Shown here: in pieces, positions 12,827 to 27,700 of the stretch | Position numbering within the stretch: the first letter of the stretch is position 1 | Layout: each line of letters opens with the position of its first letter | Source: Stercorarius parasiticus | Lineage: Eukaryota; Chordata; Aves; Charadriiformes; Stercorariidae | DNA: 64,000 bases | NCBI GenBank assembly: GCA_013396915.1 | Contig: VWZL01004596.1 | Coordinates: 315,202 to 379,201, forward strand | Reading direction: 5' to 3' | Notes under the pieces: model-generated | What the model saw: only the letters and a program-made list of their open reading frames with translations | What the model was told of the DNA's origin: nothing | Databases searched by the model: none | Made by a program: the position numbers and the translations under genes

Positions 12827-15800
12827 TGTGCAGTGAGAAGCTCCTGGGATCAAGTTAAAATGTGAAAATCTGAGCTTTCTTGGAAAAAAGCCCAAAACAT
12901 TTCAAGCTTCTTGGGTTATGGGGTCCTGATATCTAGTGTTGGGCTAGTGAGGTGGATCCTATGTTGCCAGCTCAAACCTTGTTGCTGTAAAGCAGGACTG
13001 GTGCCTGCCCACCATGAAAACGTGAGGCTGCCAACTTGAGCTAGCTCAAGAGCTGCATCAAGGCCCTCTTGAGGCCTCTCATCAGGCTGGCGGCCTAGGG
13101 AACGGGGCTTGATAACCTCGTCAGTCGTACCAGTGAAAATCATCCCAACTCAAGACTCGACGTCCAGAGAGAAAATAAATGTCAGCTTGAAGAAACACAT
13201 CAGCAACAATGTCTGAGGAAGGGGGCTTGGAGTCTGAGAGTGTTTCATCATAAATCTTGGGAAACCCTGAAGAAGTCTTGCACTCAGATATGAATTTGGT
13301 GTCTCTCATTCACACTTACAGCAGATGCTTATCCAAACGCCATCAACTGCTATTCACAAAGGGATTAAAGGATACGGAAGTCACTGAGGTATCTCTTACC
13401 TAGAGCTGGGGTTTAATTGCAGTTTGCACCATACAGTAAACTGCTCTTGGTTACTCAGTTACTTTTTCATGCTGACACTTTTCTGAAGGATGATCTGCAG
13501 ATCCTCCACATGCAATGAAATACACTGGCACATTTAATCAGTGCTGATTCCCTGAAGAAGCGCTGGAAAACATGATTTAGAGACAAGAGCTGAGCATGCT
13601 GCATTTGACGACCATATGCTGGGATATTTTCTTTCAGACTAGGCTCCAACAGTAGCTTGTATTTTCAGGCATAGAAATGGAAACAACACAGATTGGGAGT
13701 AAACAGCATTCAAGAATCATGTTGAGATCTAGCATCCTTTATTTAAGAGAGAGAAGCAAACGGAAGAAAAAAAAGAGAATTAGATAAGGGACGATCACAT
13801 CAGAGGCTGTGAGGTGAGCATATAAATTCTCAAAGAGGAGTTTAAAGACAGGATTTGAAGGAGGATAATGTGCAGATGTTTATAGGGAAGATGAAATAAT
13901 GGTGGCTGTAAGAAGGAAATGCTCTATGGAACTGGCTAGTTGCCAAATCCCACCATCAAGTGACTTCTGATGAATAACATAGTCCAGGGTTATGCCAGAG
14001 TTTGCATTGCTTCCACATGCATGGATACTTCCACATCTCTTCAGCTCATCACAGGACTGCTCCTGTCTGTTCTGATGAGGATGAGCCACTCGCTGCTGTG
14101 CACCAGTTCCTCACCTCCACTTAGCCCACCGAAACTCACTCTGTCCAAGGCTGGAAAGGGGACAGGGAGAACTTACGGAGACTCCAGACCAAATACCTGT
14201 ATTAGTCACTGCAGGGACCAGGCAGCCAGGATACTGGTTACAGGGAGCCAGGAAAGCACCTGTTTCAAAGGACCCACTTAAAACCTGGATTCCTTGATGT
14301 AACACAGTTGTGCAGAAATTCATAACTCTTACGCCTGAGCCTGGATTTTTTGAAAGGGAGGCCATCAACCTGCTCCAAAATGTGCTCCCTGCCTACCTTG
14401 ACTGCCTCTCTCTTCCAGCATCTATCACCCACAGATAGACCCATCTCCCCTTTCCTCTCCCACTGGGTCCACTTCACCTTACAAACTGCTGTGAACCTGG
14501 GAACTTTCTCTACCTAGAGCTCTTGCCTTACTGACCAACATGCTCTGCTCCAAAGGTCAGGTGCTGTTGGTGAATCTGCATGGTCTAGGGACTGGTAGGA
14601 CCTAAAACCCCCAGGGAAGCCCAAGCTGCCTTGGGTCAATGAGATATTAGTTTGGATTCCTCTCTTTATGACATTTTGCAGGGATTGCATGATGAATTTT
14701 TATTGCATAATTATTTATCATATTACATACCTTATCAATATTTATTATCAAGAAAAACCTGTGGTGCTTGTTACATGTGTGCAGTGCTTGGCTACAACAT
14801 AATCCACAACTGTATTCCAGCTACGACTGCATTACCTTCTCTAAGAGTATGATGGAGAAGCAGAGCGGCTGTAATCTTCAAGGCTGGAATCAGACCTAGT
14901 GAGGATGGTGGGGAAGGAGAAGAGGAGGAGGTCCACCACACAACAAGATATGGCCTGTAGCAGAGCTCTGGACAACGCAACCAGAATTCGTGGAGGAGAG
15001 CAGTTCAGTTGCAATAGCTAGGAGTGGCAGGTATGGCAATATTTCATAGGGCTTTCATGGCTTTGAAGCCAAAAGAGACATCAGGCTGTAGCAAGCAGTT
15101 GCTGTGCACATGCAAGTCCCTGTTTGCTATTCTACAGCAAGAAGGACAGTTTAGCTTGGTTTTCTAAGGAAACAAAGCTTACGCTCTCATGCTGTTTGTC
15201 CATCTGTTTCCCCTTTGGTTGTTCCCCAGCAAATCTGGAACCCATTGGCCAAGGTCAGCCAAATTTGACAGCGGAACAGTGGGCACTTCCCTCTGCGGAG
15301 AGCCAGGTGGCCTGATGTAGGGGAAGGCAGGGATAACCCAGCCCTTTAATTGAGGAAGGCAGCAGCCAACTGGACGTGAGTGCCAGCTGGCCTGTCAGCC
15401 CACGCTTGGCTCTAGGTCCACCGCAGCTTGGGCCCAGCCATGGGGGCTAGGTAAAACCTCGTCTACCAGCGGGTACTAACTGTGCCTGGTGGGGAGAGTT
15501 TCCTTACTAACCATTGCACTAATCAGCTTAACCCTGCAAGATGACATCTGATCCGTGTGAGCTCTCTAAGAAAATATCTCACAGCTATTTTGTGTTTCGG
15601 TGATTGAAAGTATCCTGATAGGAGATGATATATTACGAAAACACTAATTTTCTCAAGAGTCTGTATTTTTGCCTGACAGTATTTTGAAGAAACCCTTTGA
15701 GGGATGTCTTTCTGCAAAGCAATCACAATTGTTATAATAAACACATAGCCCTATCACTCCGTCTTCTGACCTTACACCATCAGATAAGCAGGCTTAGCCT

Positions 15801-17213
15801 TCAGATGTCTGTAGGGATTACTTTATATCTGTCCATAGCAGTGACTGGGATAAAGTGATCTTTTCTGCAAATGCAGTTTAGCCTTTAGGAAGTTACTGCT
15901 TACTTGTGTGTTAACCTCAGATATGAGCAGGTGACCAAAGACAGGCAGACTGCAGGTTGCCTGTGCTAGTGAGCTATAAATAAAGAGGAGCCTGCAGCTA
16001 CAGTTGCCTGTGCTCTGCTGCAGGTAAATATTTCTCCATGTAAGTTTAGCAGGGGCAGCTTGCATTCAAATGGCTGACCACAAATCCCCACAGCAGACTG
16101 CAATAAAAATGCTTTGGTGGCATCAGTTGCAACAGGGTATTAAGACGCCCAAGAAAAAAAAAATAGTCCAGTTCATTTTCTCAATGACACATTGTTGACA
16201 CAGAACGTTAGCATTTGATACCAAAGACTCAGATAATGAAGGGTCAGAAGCCAGCTCAGGACATGACCAACCTCTACCTCCTAGGCTGAGGCAGGAGCAA
16301 CTACTTCTAGATAATCCTAAGCATATTTTAAATATCTCAAATATCAAAGCTTCCACAGTGTTCCTAGGCAAACCTAATGTTTGTGATACGTTTTCTTTGT
16401 AAAGGGTATTCCAGTCTTATTCTCTGATCTGCATCCTCCCTGAAGCACATCCAGCCTCTGACTTTGATTAGAACTGGCCAAGTTCTCTGGAGCTGCTCTT
16501 CTACGTCCCATGTTTCCTGGGTTGTAAATCTGATTACCTCAGTGGTTTTGAATATCCCACTTCCCTAATACATTCAGGACGGTGATCACTCCTGATTGCA
16601 GCTTTTCATAGATTTCTGGCATGCTAAAGAAAAGGTAAGGAGCAGAGAGGCTATGGTGTGGAACACATTGAGAGAACTCCACTTCCAGGCTCCTTGCAAC
16701 ACCCCTGGATTTTTGCATAGCCACAGGAGGTTGACTGACCTTCCCTCTTCATCCCTGCAGATCTCTGGTCCTTTCTGTTCCTGTAAGTAGTAGTGAAAAT
16801 ATGTGCAGAGAGGACATGCATATAACAGCAGTTGGATGTCCATGACCAGCTTATTCTCTTAAACCCTTCCCAAGCATGGTTAGGGACAGGATAGCGGGCT
16901 GTGTGGTTTGACACAGCACAGCCATTCTTATGCCCAGTGAGTTCTTTTGACTTGGAATAAGGCAAAACCTTCATAGTTTCAGTAGGAACATCAAAGCCCA
17001 TCTAAGAGGCTACTCGGAAGAACAGTCAGTTGAGGCCTACTGGAGAGGGAGAGTGTGGGCCACTTGGGTAAGATGCCGTGCAAAGGCAGAGAAGGCAGAG
17101 AGCAGAGCACTGAGGAGGGCAAAAGGGGTAACCACATTACTCCTACACCATCACTGCTGCTTTGCAAATTCCTGTCAGCTGCACCAAAACCAACTTTCTT
17201 ACCTTTGACTCTA
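12827..17213. other. non-coding DNA, nothing specific seen
   Basis: Only short overlapping open frames without family resemblance. An AT-rich block at 14,640-14,760 has the look of conserved non-coding DNA, but that is inference. Confidence 0.35.
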
Positions 17214-17239
17214 AGGCCTCTTGAGGCCTCTTGAGGCCT
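17214..17239. repeat. ggcctcttga tandem repeat
   Basis: Nearly three tandem copies of a 10-base unit. Related words (gaggcctc, ggccctcttgag) occur at about 13,060-13,080. Simple repeat. Confidence 0.8.
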
Positions 17240-19914
17240 TTTTTCATGCAATTGAGATGTCTCCATTTAGCAAAGGAGAGCAGTCTCATTGACTGGGTGT
17301 TCTTTCCACTCTGCACCATGCAGCAAAGGAGCTCCTATGTTTAAACACCATGACATCACGCTTCAAGGCCATCCTATAAATCCCTTCCTAAAATTCTCCT
17401 GTCATAAGCTCTGTGGAAAACTCACTGACAGTTAGACCGATGGCATGTACTAAACCCACTGCCAAGCATGTAATTCAGCTCTGACCCACTGCTTAGGAGC
17501 ATAGCTGACCTTCGTCATCTTATTCGGGTTGAGTTGCTGTGACATAGGCCACCTTTCTCTTCTGTCTTTGTACAAGGGGTACCTCAGTACAAAACTGGAG
17601 CTCTGAGCCCCAGCTGAGATGCAGATAATAAGCCATGGCCAGCAAGTTGGTTAGAGCAAAATGGAGAAAGAGTATCGGTGATTTTCATGTCAAAAAGCTC
17701 TTGAAGCTTTGTTAATACAATTCCAGTATTATTTTTTATGAAACGATCCTGCTTAACCAAGATGACCCACCAGACTTTTCCCATCTCTAATTTTAATGTG
17801 GTTTTATAAAATGGATATGTTTGGCATGTCATCTGGAAACATTAACCAGGGAGGTTAAAGGGGTGAGGCTCTTGGGTTTAAAGCATCCATTTAGTGGATA
17901 GATAAATGAATTGACTAAGTGCTAGCACATTTGTCATAGGGCTATTATACCTGAATTTTTTTCTGGGCTGGTTATAAGCTATCGGTTAATGGGGTAGAAT
18001 TAGATTTTTACAGAACTCTGTGCAGATAATTTTCTTGGAAAACATTTTGAAGAGCCTGTCCAGAACATGAGATGTGATGTTCCATTGCTCTCTGATTGAT
18101 TGCTCCTCAAACAGCAGGACTGCGGCTGCAAGTGGTAGCCTGTGGCTCCTCCATTAAAGTTTCTGTGCTAGCACAGGAGAGCTGTAATAAAGAGAAATGA
18201 CACATTAATGTAGAAACAAGCTCAAAGCCTTCAGATCTGAGCATCATGGGACATTAAGGAAATCTAACATTTGATCTAGAGCAGGGCTACTTGGCCTGGG
18301 GAACCTCAGGTCCAGAATCATCACGTCTTCAACTTCTGCGTGCAGACTGTTTAACTTGAGCTCACCCATCCTCATGCAATGAATCCAAATAAAGAATAAT
18401 ACCAATAAGAGAATAAACTCCTTCACAACAGGATCTCAGGGAAATGTAGAGTCATCTCAAACTATATAAATACCAAGTAATATAAAACATGGCTGGATAA
18501 AACACTTGCTATCAAATATGCCAAAAGATATCCTGCACCGGGGGAGCAGAAGCAGGGAGATTCCCCATTTCCCCCCATATTTTCCCATAAATGGTTTCCT
18601 CTGAAAAGCACCCTGCCTTTCCTATATTTTAACATCTCGTTCAATCAGGCTGAGGAAGGGTCATAAGGAAAGCTCTGGGATGTTCCAGAGTTATGAAGTA
18701 TTTAATCTCCAGGATACCATTATCTGAAGTTGGTTGAGACAATTCAGACAGAAATAGGTCCCATCCTAACAGACAGTAAAGGGAACATATGATATATTTG
18801 AGTTGCTAATTGACAGGAGTCCACAAAATCACCACCAGGAGATTACAGACAAGCTTTTTTTAGCCCTAGCAGTGAGCCAGAGGGATGGATAAACCACAGA
18901 AATGTTCTAGAAAGGTGAGGGGCAACTCCCTATACACTTAGCAGAGCTTATTTGCCCCAGCAAGATGTCTAGGGGAGGGTGGTGTTATCCCTTCTGTACA
19001 TATCTCCTTTGATGCTCTCTTTTTCATCAAACAAAAATGGACCTCTCTTTCAACTGTATATCCTTGGCCCTTACATATGTTCATTACTGAGCTCTTCATA
19101 TCATCCTGTTTTGCTCTTTTTCCCTCGCTTGTTATATTTTGCTCAGCAAACAGAGTCTCATGATGCTCTCTGTGGCTGGGAGGAGCTCCCTCAGCACACC
19201 CTGGGATCTCACTTCTCTGTTGAAATTCTTCTCAGGAAGCCCAACTGCTTAAACAAAAGTTGGCAGCATATAGGCTGACATGTGCCGCATTCACATTTGC
19301 TTGTCTGGTAGCTCCTGCTTTTAGCCCCCAGCCAGCCTATGCTCAGAGTTTTTTCTCTGCCTTGGAGACTCTTTGGGAGCATGTTGGCCGTTTTGCTCTG
19401 AGTCGGCGTCTCAGCTAGCATGAGAGGGTTGGGTACTCCGATTGGCACCCCTGTATTTTATGAACATAATATTGTTAATAGTGAGCTACTTTAGGACCAT
19501 AGCTTGACAAGTTTATTCATGCTGAACTGGAAGTGGACTGGGGCCCAAAATAGCCTCTGAATGCCTGGCCAGGGGAGGCTGAGACAACAGGCACCCAGCT
19601 TCCTAGCAGGGGCTCATTTATTTTGCAAGCAGCTGCTGTTGGAGGTCAGGGCCTATTTATTGGAACATGATGTGACTGCATTGCTTCTGTTAAAATACCA
19701 ACAAAGAACAGTGTCATCCCTGTGACACTGAGAACGGTCCTTTTAATGAGGTGCATAAATAACAGACTGTCTCACTGGAAACCCGTAACAGTGCCAGTAC
19801 AAAACAGGGGATAATAAGAAGTGGGTGCCCCCAGCTATCATATTAGATACATTGTCTCTCTACATTTTGTCTCAGATCCTGCAAAATGCAAGTGTTCGGC
19901 TTTGAAACTGAGAC
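17240..19914. other. non-coding DNA, nothing specific seen
   Basis: No convincing exon, repeat or RNA gene recognised. Confidence 0.35.
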
Positions 19915-20340
19915 TCATAGAATCATGGAAATATTGGCTGGAAGTCCCCTCTGCAGGTCTCCTGGTGAAAACGTCTTCCCTAAAGTTCAATCTGGGCCTC
20001 CCAAACAAAAAACTGGGGCCTCCACCTCTTGTATCGCCTGCTACTGCTGAGAAGTATCTGCCATCTTTGTATCTTTCTATCAGGTAGTTGTAAGCCACCA
20101 CTAGCTCACCTCTCAGATACCGCTTTCCAGCCTGAGCGCAACTCCCTCCACCTCTCCATGGGGGTACATCCTGTGGGTCCCTGAACACACAGGCAGCCCC
20201 CACTGAGCACTGTCAGTTTCTCCACATGTGCCTTGACCTGGGAAGGGGAGCTGAGAGCGGACACAGCAACCCAGGTGTGGCCTCACCACCACCAAGTGGT
20301 CCAGAATAAATAACTTCTCTCAGTGCTGTCTGCCTTCCTC
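19915..20340 (-). mobile_element. old CR1 LINE fragment
   Basis: It starts with the CR1 3' tail (tcatagaatcatgg) and continues in CR1 order: 'cttccctaaagttcaatctgg', 'ctgagaagtatctg', 'atcaggtagttgta', 'ctcacctctcag', then 'ccaggtgtggcctcacca'. It is more diverged than the copies at 8.7 and 30.3 kb and has internal deletions. It belongs to a different, older CR1 subfamily. Confidence 0.85.
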
Positions 20341-20394
20341 CTACCCAGCAGCTTACAGGCTTTTTGAGGGAGGCGTTGCTGTCAAAAGCCCATC

Positions 20395-20670
20395 ATGAGT
20401 TCTTTTCCTCCATCAAGTTGTCCAGTTGCTTTTTGAACTTCTGCAAAGGTTTGCATCTACAATGTCCTCTGGCAAGGAGTTTTACAGATTTCTTGCACGG
20501 TGTGTGAAGAACCACTTCCTTCTGCTTGTGGAAAGCTTCTAATTGCTAGTTTCATTTCTTGTCCTCGTACAAGAAAGCACAATGAACCATTGTATAGCAT
20601 TTATTGTCCCCCTGCCCTTCATGATTTTATAGATCTCTATAGAAGTGATAACAAGAGAGGACAAAAATAC
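20395..20670 (-). mobile_element. ancient L3/CR1-like LINE fragment
   Basis: The sequence has the block order of L3-type CR1 relics: 'ttttgaac', 'acaatgtcctctggcaaggagtt', 'gtgtgaagaa', 'cttcctt', 'tttcttgtcctcgta' and 'atgattttatagatctctat'. It adjoins the CR1 at 19.9-20.3 kb, so one element may have landed beside or within the other. Edges are approximate. Confidence 0.7.
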
Positions 20671-23600
20671 GTAAGACAAATGCTATATTCTGCTTTTCTG
20701 TCCCTTTGTTCCCTGCAGCATGTGACTCCTCATGCTTCATTTGAGTGTCAGCTTTAGAGACTCTCTCCCGTCTTCTATTTCCTTCTCCTTCGTCTTTATG
20801 GCAGTCCATCAGAAAACAGCAACTAGGAATAACTGAGGCTATAAACGACCATTTTCCTGCTCATTTATCTGCATTGTTCTGGCAATTGCTTAATGGTAAA
20901 CTTATGATTTGTTGACACACTTCAGACAGCAATGTTCACAAGCTTAATTCCTTGCCTTTGAAAGACAGGCTAATACAATTTTCCTCTGCATTCCTCTAGG
21001 CCAGAGTCAAGAACAGGCACAGGCAGAGGTGCTATCAAGACCCCCAGCTGAATTATCATCTGAATTTCATTAGAATTATGAACAGTGGACTGGGGGAAAA
21101 AGCAACTTAATTTGTTAAACAGCTGCCAAAGATAGCTGTAATTCTTTCTGAAAGATTGCTTTGGCTTCTTGCTCTGCTAATCTGGTGTTTGTGTTTATGA
21201 GGACAGTCAGTATGCATCCTCAAGCAACGATTTTAATGTCTGGCTGACATATGCTGTTTACATGATTTAGAAGTCACTGATCTTGCAGGCAGTTTGACAT
21301 TCAGCAAAGAACAGGGCGTGAAGGGAAGGAGATAACCTGCAGGTTAGGAACAACCAGCTGAACCCTACAAAATCTCACCCCGATTCAGGCTGGATCTGAG
21401 GGAGTGGCACACTTCTAAGACACCTACCTGAATCTGACACAGGCAGGAAACCTCCAAGTCCTGAAAATCTTCTGTTCATTCAAGACCTACTAGAAAATAA
21501 GCTGGTCATCTCCACATGAGTGGGAAAACTGATGCGGTCTACAGCGGGTTATGTCTTGCAAATACGGAAATGAGGGGTTCCCACTCTTCATTCTGTTGAC
21601 TCAGTTACCTGAGCCTATCACTAATGGAGGACAGTGTTTGTCCTGTGACCAAGAGGTGATGATGCAGAAAGGACAAGCAGCCTCTGTATGCGAAGTGGAA
21701 TTATCACAGAGCTGACAGTTACCCTTGCCAGGGACTTTACCCGTGCCTATTTGCCTATCCAAAGCAAACTAAGCTGCCTATTTTGGGGCCATGAGGTTAA
21801 AGGTGATCTCCATTCGACGCAGAGGCGTGCTGATAGGGAGGCAGTCTTGACTGTGAGATTTATTATGCTGCAGATCCATCTCGTACGGAGGAAAGTCCCT
21901 AGGGCTGCACATGGAGGTGGACACAACCCTGCAACAGGGAAGAGGCTGAAGGAGACACGAGGCAACAGCCAGAAATCCTTGATATGATGCTTTGGACTGA
22001 CTGAGTGCAAGTTGCTGTTGAGGTGATGCTTGGCCTATGGTTTAGAAAAAGGAGTTGCTTGTGAAATAGGTGGTAATTCATAAGGAGAGACAGATCTTGA
22101 CTTCTCTTACCTAATGTCGTGGTGGATTTTTTCCTCCTAAAATTATTGAATGGCACCACCTTGTGGGTGCTTGAAGGCGATAAGTCTTTTCCATCTTTTT
22201 TCCATGTGTTGACTCTGCAGGGGTACATTAGAATGGTGAGACATGCAAAGGTTGATTCATTCTCACGCTGCTTGTCAAAGATTAGGCAGTCATCAAGAAC
22301 TGGTTTTCTGCTTGTTTTCTGCCAGCTGACAGAACGAGATTTTTAGCACTTAGTGGTTGGTTTTCATGGCTTAACTGATTTTGCCTTTGCTACTGGTCTT
22401 ATTGGAAAACTGTAAATAGATTAAATAATTAAAACATCAATTATAGAGGAAACGCAGAGGAAAAACACTGAAATATACATTAAAGGTCATCTGTCCTGTA
22501 CGCAATGTCTTCCCTCTTTCTAAGACGTGAAATTCATGTGTTAGTCCATGCATCGCAAAATTCACTGAACTTATGACAGTAAGGTATAACGGGAGAATTT
22601 ACCTTATGTACTATTGGGTTTGCCTTTAGGGATTACCCTGACAATGACAGTACATGTCCTTAACTGCAGAGTTTCTGGGAAGCATCAGACATATGTTCAT
22701 GAATAGAAAAACAGCCTGTGTACAACGAGTCCAAGAATTTCCAGAAAGTGTTGGCTGCCTGGTATGTATTTTATACAGCAATAGGATGCATGTTATCATG
22801 GGTATGCAGGAACCCAGGATGCAAAATAGCCACTGATAAGAGAATCAGTGTGACTGTACATGTATGGAGTATCAATTATTTTTGGTTAAGTGGGATCATC
22901 ACACATCCATAAATTCCAGACAACATAGCTCCTTGAGATCTACACAGATAAGATTTTCAGAGGGAAAGAGATGATGTCCTGAAAAAAAGGACATATTGTA
23001 GCCTAGACTACATCAAGAAAATGGAATAGAATCTTAAGCAGAATATAGGCAGGTGAGCAGATAAATGCATCCACTTCTATGGCCCATGGTGAAAAATGCA
23101 ATAAAAACGCAAATAAATACAAATGGTTGAACTGCCAATTAAATTTTTCAAGCCTGCTTCTCGAACTCAATTTCAGTTTTGGAAAGAGCATTTTGCTTTT
23201 ACAGTGTTGCTCACCCAGCTGTGTGCCCAGCCAGGGTTTTTCTAAATGTAGTTACAAGGGCAGGTCATGCTGGGTGCAAGGCTGTGCAAGAGACATGCTG
23301 AGAACCCATGGACAGAACAACGTGATCAGAGCCATGTGGTCCAGGAAGTGGGGAGAGTGTCAGGAAAAGGGACGAGGAAAGCTTGGCAGGGGATTAGAGA
23401 AGTTTCTGAGAGCAGGCATTCAGGAGAAGGCACAAGGCTAGTCAAAGTAAAGCTCTGGTCATCCTCCTGTCCCTCACCCTCTGCCTAATGTGTGCTGGCT
23501 GGTTCTGCCCCTTGAGCCTGAGACACCTGTGGGCAGGGAGCAGCTTACTGCATGGTACTGATAACCTCAGTCATCAACCAGGATCTGACCATCTTAGGTG

Positions 23601-24554
23601 CTGTATGAACACAGGATAAATGACAGTCCCTTCCCCAGAGAGCCTATGATGTGACGATAGACCCAGATGTACAACTAGGAAAGCATGTGCTATGAAAACA
23701 GTTGAGCAGTGTGAGAGGCAGTAATATCAGCACATTAGCAGTCTAACCTCTGCCGAGTGCTTTTTCCAGCTGTGATAGCGAAAGAGAGTTTGAAGCAGGG
23801 ATCTGGAAGGGAAAAATGAGCCACTCTTAGAGGCATTGATGGGGATTTCCTCTTCACTGTCCTGGACGTGCCTCGGTGGGAGAAAAGATGAAGATACTTG
23901 GAAATTCAGGAAACCAATGACAGCAGTGAGCTCCCTGGATCAATCAGAGATGGATATCAATATCCAGCTGCTGAATGGCAACGGTGGGAAAGATGGGGAT
24001 TTACAGGGTGAGGAGAGAGCACTAAATGTTTGCAACCTCGATGAAAGGGAGTGAGGGAGCCCCTCTAGTGGGAGAATCCGAGAAAGGCAATTGCAGCCAT
24101 CAGCTGGGAAAATTATTCCTGTGGCAGCATTCAGGAAGGTCACAAACATGAATCAAGATTGTCCTAAGAGTTTGACAGTGTAGCACAATTTATATTATGT
24201 AAGGCAAAAAAGGGAGAAAAAAATCCAACAGTTTCTGTGAAACTGATTGCAAGAAAAGTCTTTCCTAACTTGGTATCTTATGATGAGTCAAGCCTGAGCA
24301 TGTGAGCAGAACGTGCTGATCATGCACACAAGAGACTTTAAATGGGGTAGAAACAGCAGCATATTTCACACTCTTTTAGCCCAGACTCCAGAACTCGGTC
24401 AGTTCATTCACCGGGTTCTAGGGAAGGTCACAGAGACACTGATATGTTCGTCTTAAAATAATGTTCCCGCCTCTTGTGTGAATCCAAGATAGCCAGAAAA
24501 TGTGGCATGTAAAAAAAAATACTATGGAAATTAAATAAAAATGAAAGAATGTCT
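20671..24554. other. non-coding DNA
   Basis: No gene recognised. The stretch 23,595-23,650 ('ggtgctgtatgaacacagg', 'gacagtcccttccccagagag') resembles a common decayed amniote interspersed repeat, but I cannot assign it with confidence. Confidence 0.35.
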
Positions 24555-24700
24555 GTCTCTATTATTTGGGGAAATCACTATCTCTGTTTCTACCTCAGTT
24601 TCCAATTTGTGAAAGTGAGGGTTGAATAGCAATTCTTCACTCTTTTTAAGAGTTGCATGACAAAAATCATGAAGGCTCTGAAATGCCAACATACTAAAGA
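24555..24700 (+). repeat. MIR-like ancient SINE fragment
   Basis: The order 'ggaaatcactatctctg', 'cctcagtttcc', 'ttgtgaaagtgagg' and 'gctctgaaatgcc' matches the MIR 3' region by eye. It is heavily decayed and the boundaries are estimates. Confidence 0.45.
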
Positions 24701-27700
24701 CAGGGAACTAGATCAGTTTCTGGCCCTGATACTTAGTTATACCAATTTTTTACAGTTTTCAGATTCTGTTTAGGTACCAAGCTGCCAAATAGGACAGCCG
24801 ACCAGCAGGGCTGTGGGGGGAGAAGAGGGCTCCAGCTGCAGAGCAGGCTTGCTCATGACAGTCCCCTTCTCCTGCAGGAGCCGTGGCTGTCAGGAGGACA
24901 ATGCCTCTGCCTGACGAAGAGAAGACCTCACTTCATGGATGAGGAAGATAATGCATATTAGCCATCTGTAGTAGTTTAACACTTTCGATTTTATGATGCA
25001 GCAGCACATTCAATATTTCCACCTATTTATGTAGTGGTTTTAGGGCTGTATTTGACAGGCTTTAATGTAAACATGGTGTTGCTGGCACACAGACAGCTTT
25101 TTTTTGGTATTGCTTTTACAGTGTCTTTACATAGAATAAGTTGATATATGACTCATGTAAATTCAGATTTTTTACTTTGAGCAGATGCGGCCCCACAGTG
25201 TGAGCCTGAGAACAGTTGGAGTGTTGCTGGGATTTTAGTTACAAACCTTCAAGCCAACAGTTTCAAATCTGGGATGAAGTTAGATGCCTGTCTCCCTGAT
25301 AGATGGCATCATTTTCAGGAGGAGTGAGCCCTGACAACTGGAGCTGGCCAGGAGAATGAATTTCTGTTTCACAAAGATGAGTCTATTTTAAGGATATTTT
25401 CAGGCCCCAGATCAAGATCTAAATTGCTGAATTCAAACATCATTTAGAAATGAACAACATTTCATCTTGCCAACAACAAGACTGTTGGAGATCCCTTGCT
25501 GCTGCTGGTGTTTGGCCAGGCCACTGGAAGAACGAGGAGTCCCAGCTTTGTTGTCACCTGCCTGACCGAGCTGTGGGCCAGCAGGAGTGAAGGCTGGCTG
25601 GGAGCCTTACTGCATGGTTCCCAAGTGTGCCGGTGCTCAGGGAACAAGCCACCCTGTGAGCCCATGGACTGTCCTTGGGACTCGGCATGGCAGGGCTGTG
25701 CTAGGGGATCCTTGGGCTCCACAGCAGCCCTGAAAGTAAAAGGACCATAGAGAGGCTGTAATAGAAACCCTGATTGTTCTTCAGCCCTACTAGGGTCAGA
25801 CCTCACCTCCAGAGGCTTTTCTGGAGCTCTTCTGAAGAGAGCCATTTCCATAAAAATATTCCAGTCTTCCCACTGGAGCCTCCGGTAGCTTTGAACAAGC
25901 AGTCATGGTTTTCAGTGTGCGCACAGCTGAGCTGGCCTTCATAAGGTGATGTGTGTGTACAGCACAGTGCCACCCACAGCCCCTGAAGCAACAGGTCTGA
26001 GATGAGGGAGCGAGTCTCCACTCATGTCACACAGGGTGGCTACTGAAACGTGTGAAGCCGTGCAAGGTATCTAACATCGGTTTTAAGTCAGAAGCTCCAA
26101 ATTATTTTCCCTGTCCTCCAGCTACTTTAGTGGAAAGGTGAGAAGCTTCAGTAGGGTCCTCTAGCAGCTCTTTGTAGGTGTCTTGGATCCTTAGCCAATC
26201 TTCAATGGCACTAGATGTTGCATTTAGGGTCGGCAGCCCCCTGTGAATAGTCTGTCAAAATTACTCCTAGGCAAAGCAAAGTGGGGACCACCTCAGGTAT
26301 CTGCTGAGGTTTCAACACCATCCATGATGCCGGGAAGAACAGCGTCCCCCCCAGTCTAACTCCTGGTCCCCCAGAGCCTGGATTTTTGATTCGTTGACCA
26401 GAGCGTGGTGCAGAAATGCAAAGCCTGAGACAAGGAGGGAGAGGGGAGAAACCACCTTCAGTGTGCAACGCACACGTCAACTGCAGCATGTACTGCTGAG
26501 CAAAGGGGAGCTTGCAGTCCCAGAACATGAATATAGGCCATGGCCCTTCATTAGCCTGCATTATTATTAGGGCGGTACCCAGAGGAATTTTGCTGCCAGT
26601 GGCGTATCACTGCTTCTGCAAATTATCTCATATCCTGTTAAGAAAAGAGGGCCACACTGATGTTTTGGTTTAAGTTCAGTACCTTGCTGCTGAGATCTTG
26701 AACGAGCGTTTGCAAAGGCAGTCTGGCATGAGCCACCCAGAAAGGTGACTGTAAACATGAGTTTGTGCAGACTCAGTTTTATGGGGGAAAGAGTTTCCAC
26801 TTTGTAGGTTTTTACCTAAAAACAACAAAAAAGAAAACAAAAGAAAAAGAGCATCCAACTGACATGTATATTGAAAATTTAAGTCATCGTTCTAAATTCC
26901 AGTGAAGATCTGAAAATTGAACTCTTTTCTTTCTGCCTCTCTCCTTGGTTACTTTGTAGTAAAAGTTCTTTCCTTATCACCAGTTATCAGCTCTATCAAA
27001 AGGAGATAGTTTTGCTCATGATGGGCAGAAGTCTCTTTTTAAACAGAATATAGGAGTGATTAACTAAAATCCTGCAGTATGCTGAAGCAATTCAACATTC
27101 TTTGGGGCATTATTGATGAATATTTCAGTATTTTTAATAAGGCACAAATAGAATTTATTTTTCTGTCCTGAATCAAGTAGATCTATGAGGCAGAGGTTTC
27201 AGTCAGTGGAAGGGTGTCTTTGACTGTGAAGATCTTTTACATTTTCCTTTAGTGTTCAATTCAACAGCTGTTACCTGGGATCTCACTAAAGGCTGTTATG
27301 CACTAACAGCTGTCTCAGGGTTTCTGATTATTTATAGTATTTGTATTGTGAGACAGCTCAGAGGTGTCCAGGATGGTATTTTCCTGGGTGCTGATGAATG
27401 AGCACTGGGGCAGCCCTCCCACAGAAAGTTCACGATCCAAGCAAACACCATATCTCAATGGACTTAATGGGAAACCACGTGCCCAAAGCATTTCTTAAAC
27501 ATCAAAATGCTTCTCCTTTAGGCAGCCTTACAGAATTTCCTGCTTTCATTTTGCTAGTAATCCATCCACTATTGAGAGAATTCTCACTGGCCAATTTTGC
27601 ATATACATTAAACCATAGAGAAGGAGGAAGCAAATGACCAGCTGCAGGTTTGCAGGCTCTGAACTCATTATACATGGTAGTAGACGCAATTTGTCACTGG

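Noticed and set aside
9715..14760. AT-rich blocks that look like conserved non-coding elements (9,715-9,760; 14,640-14,760)
   Set aside because: Conservation cannot be judged from a single sequence; composition alone is not evidence.
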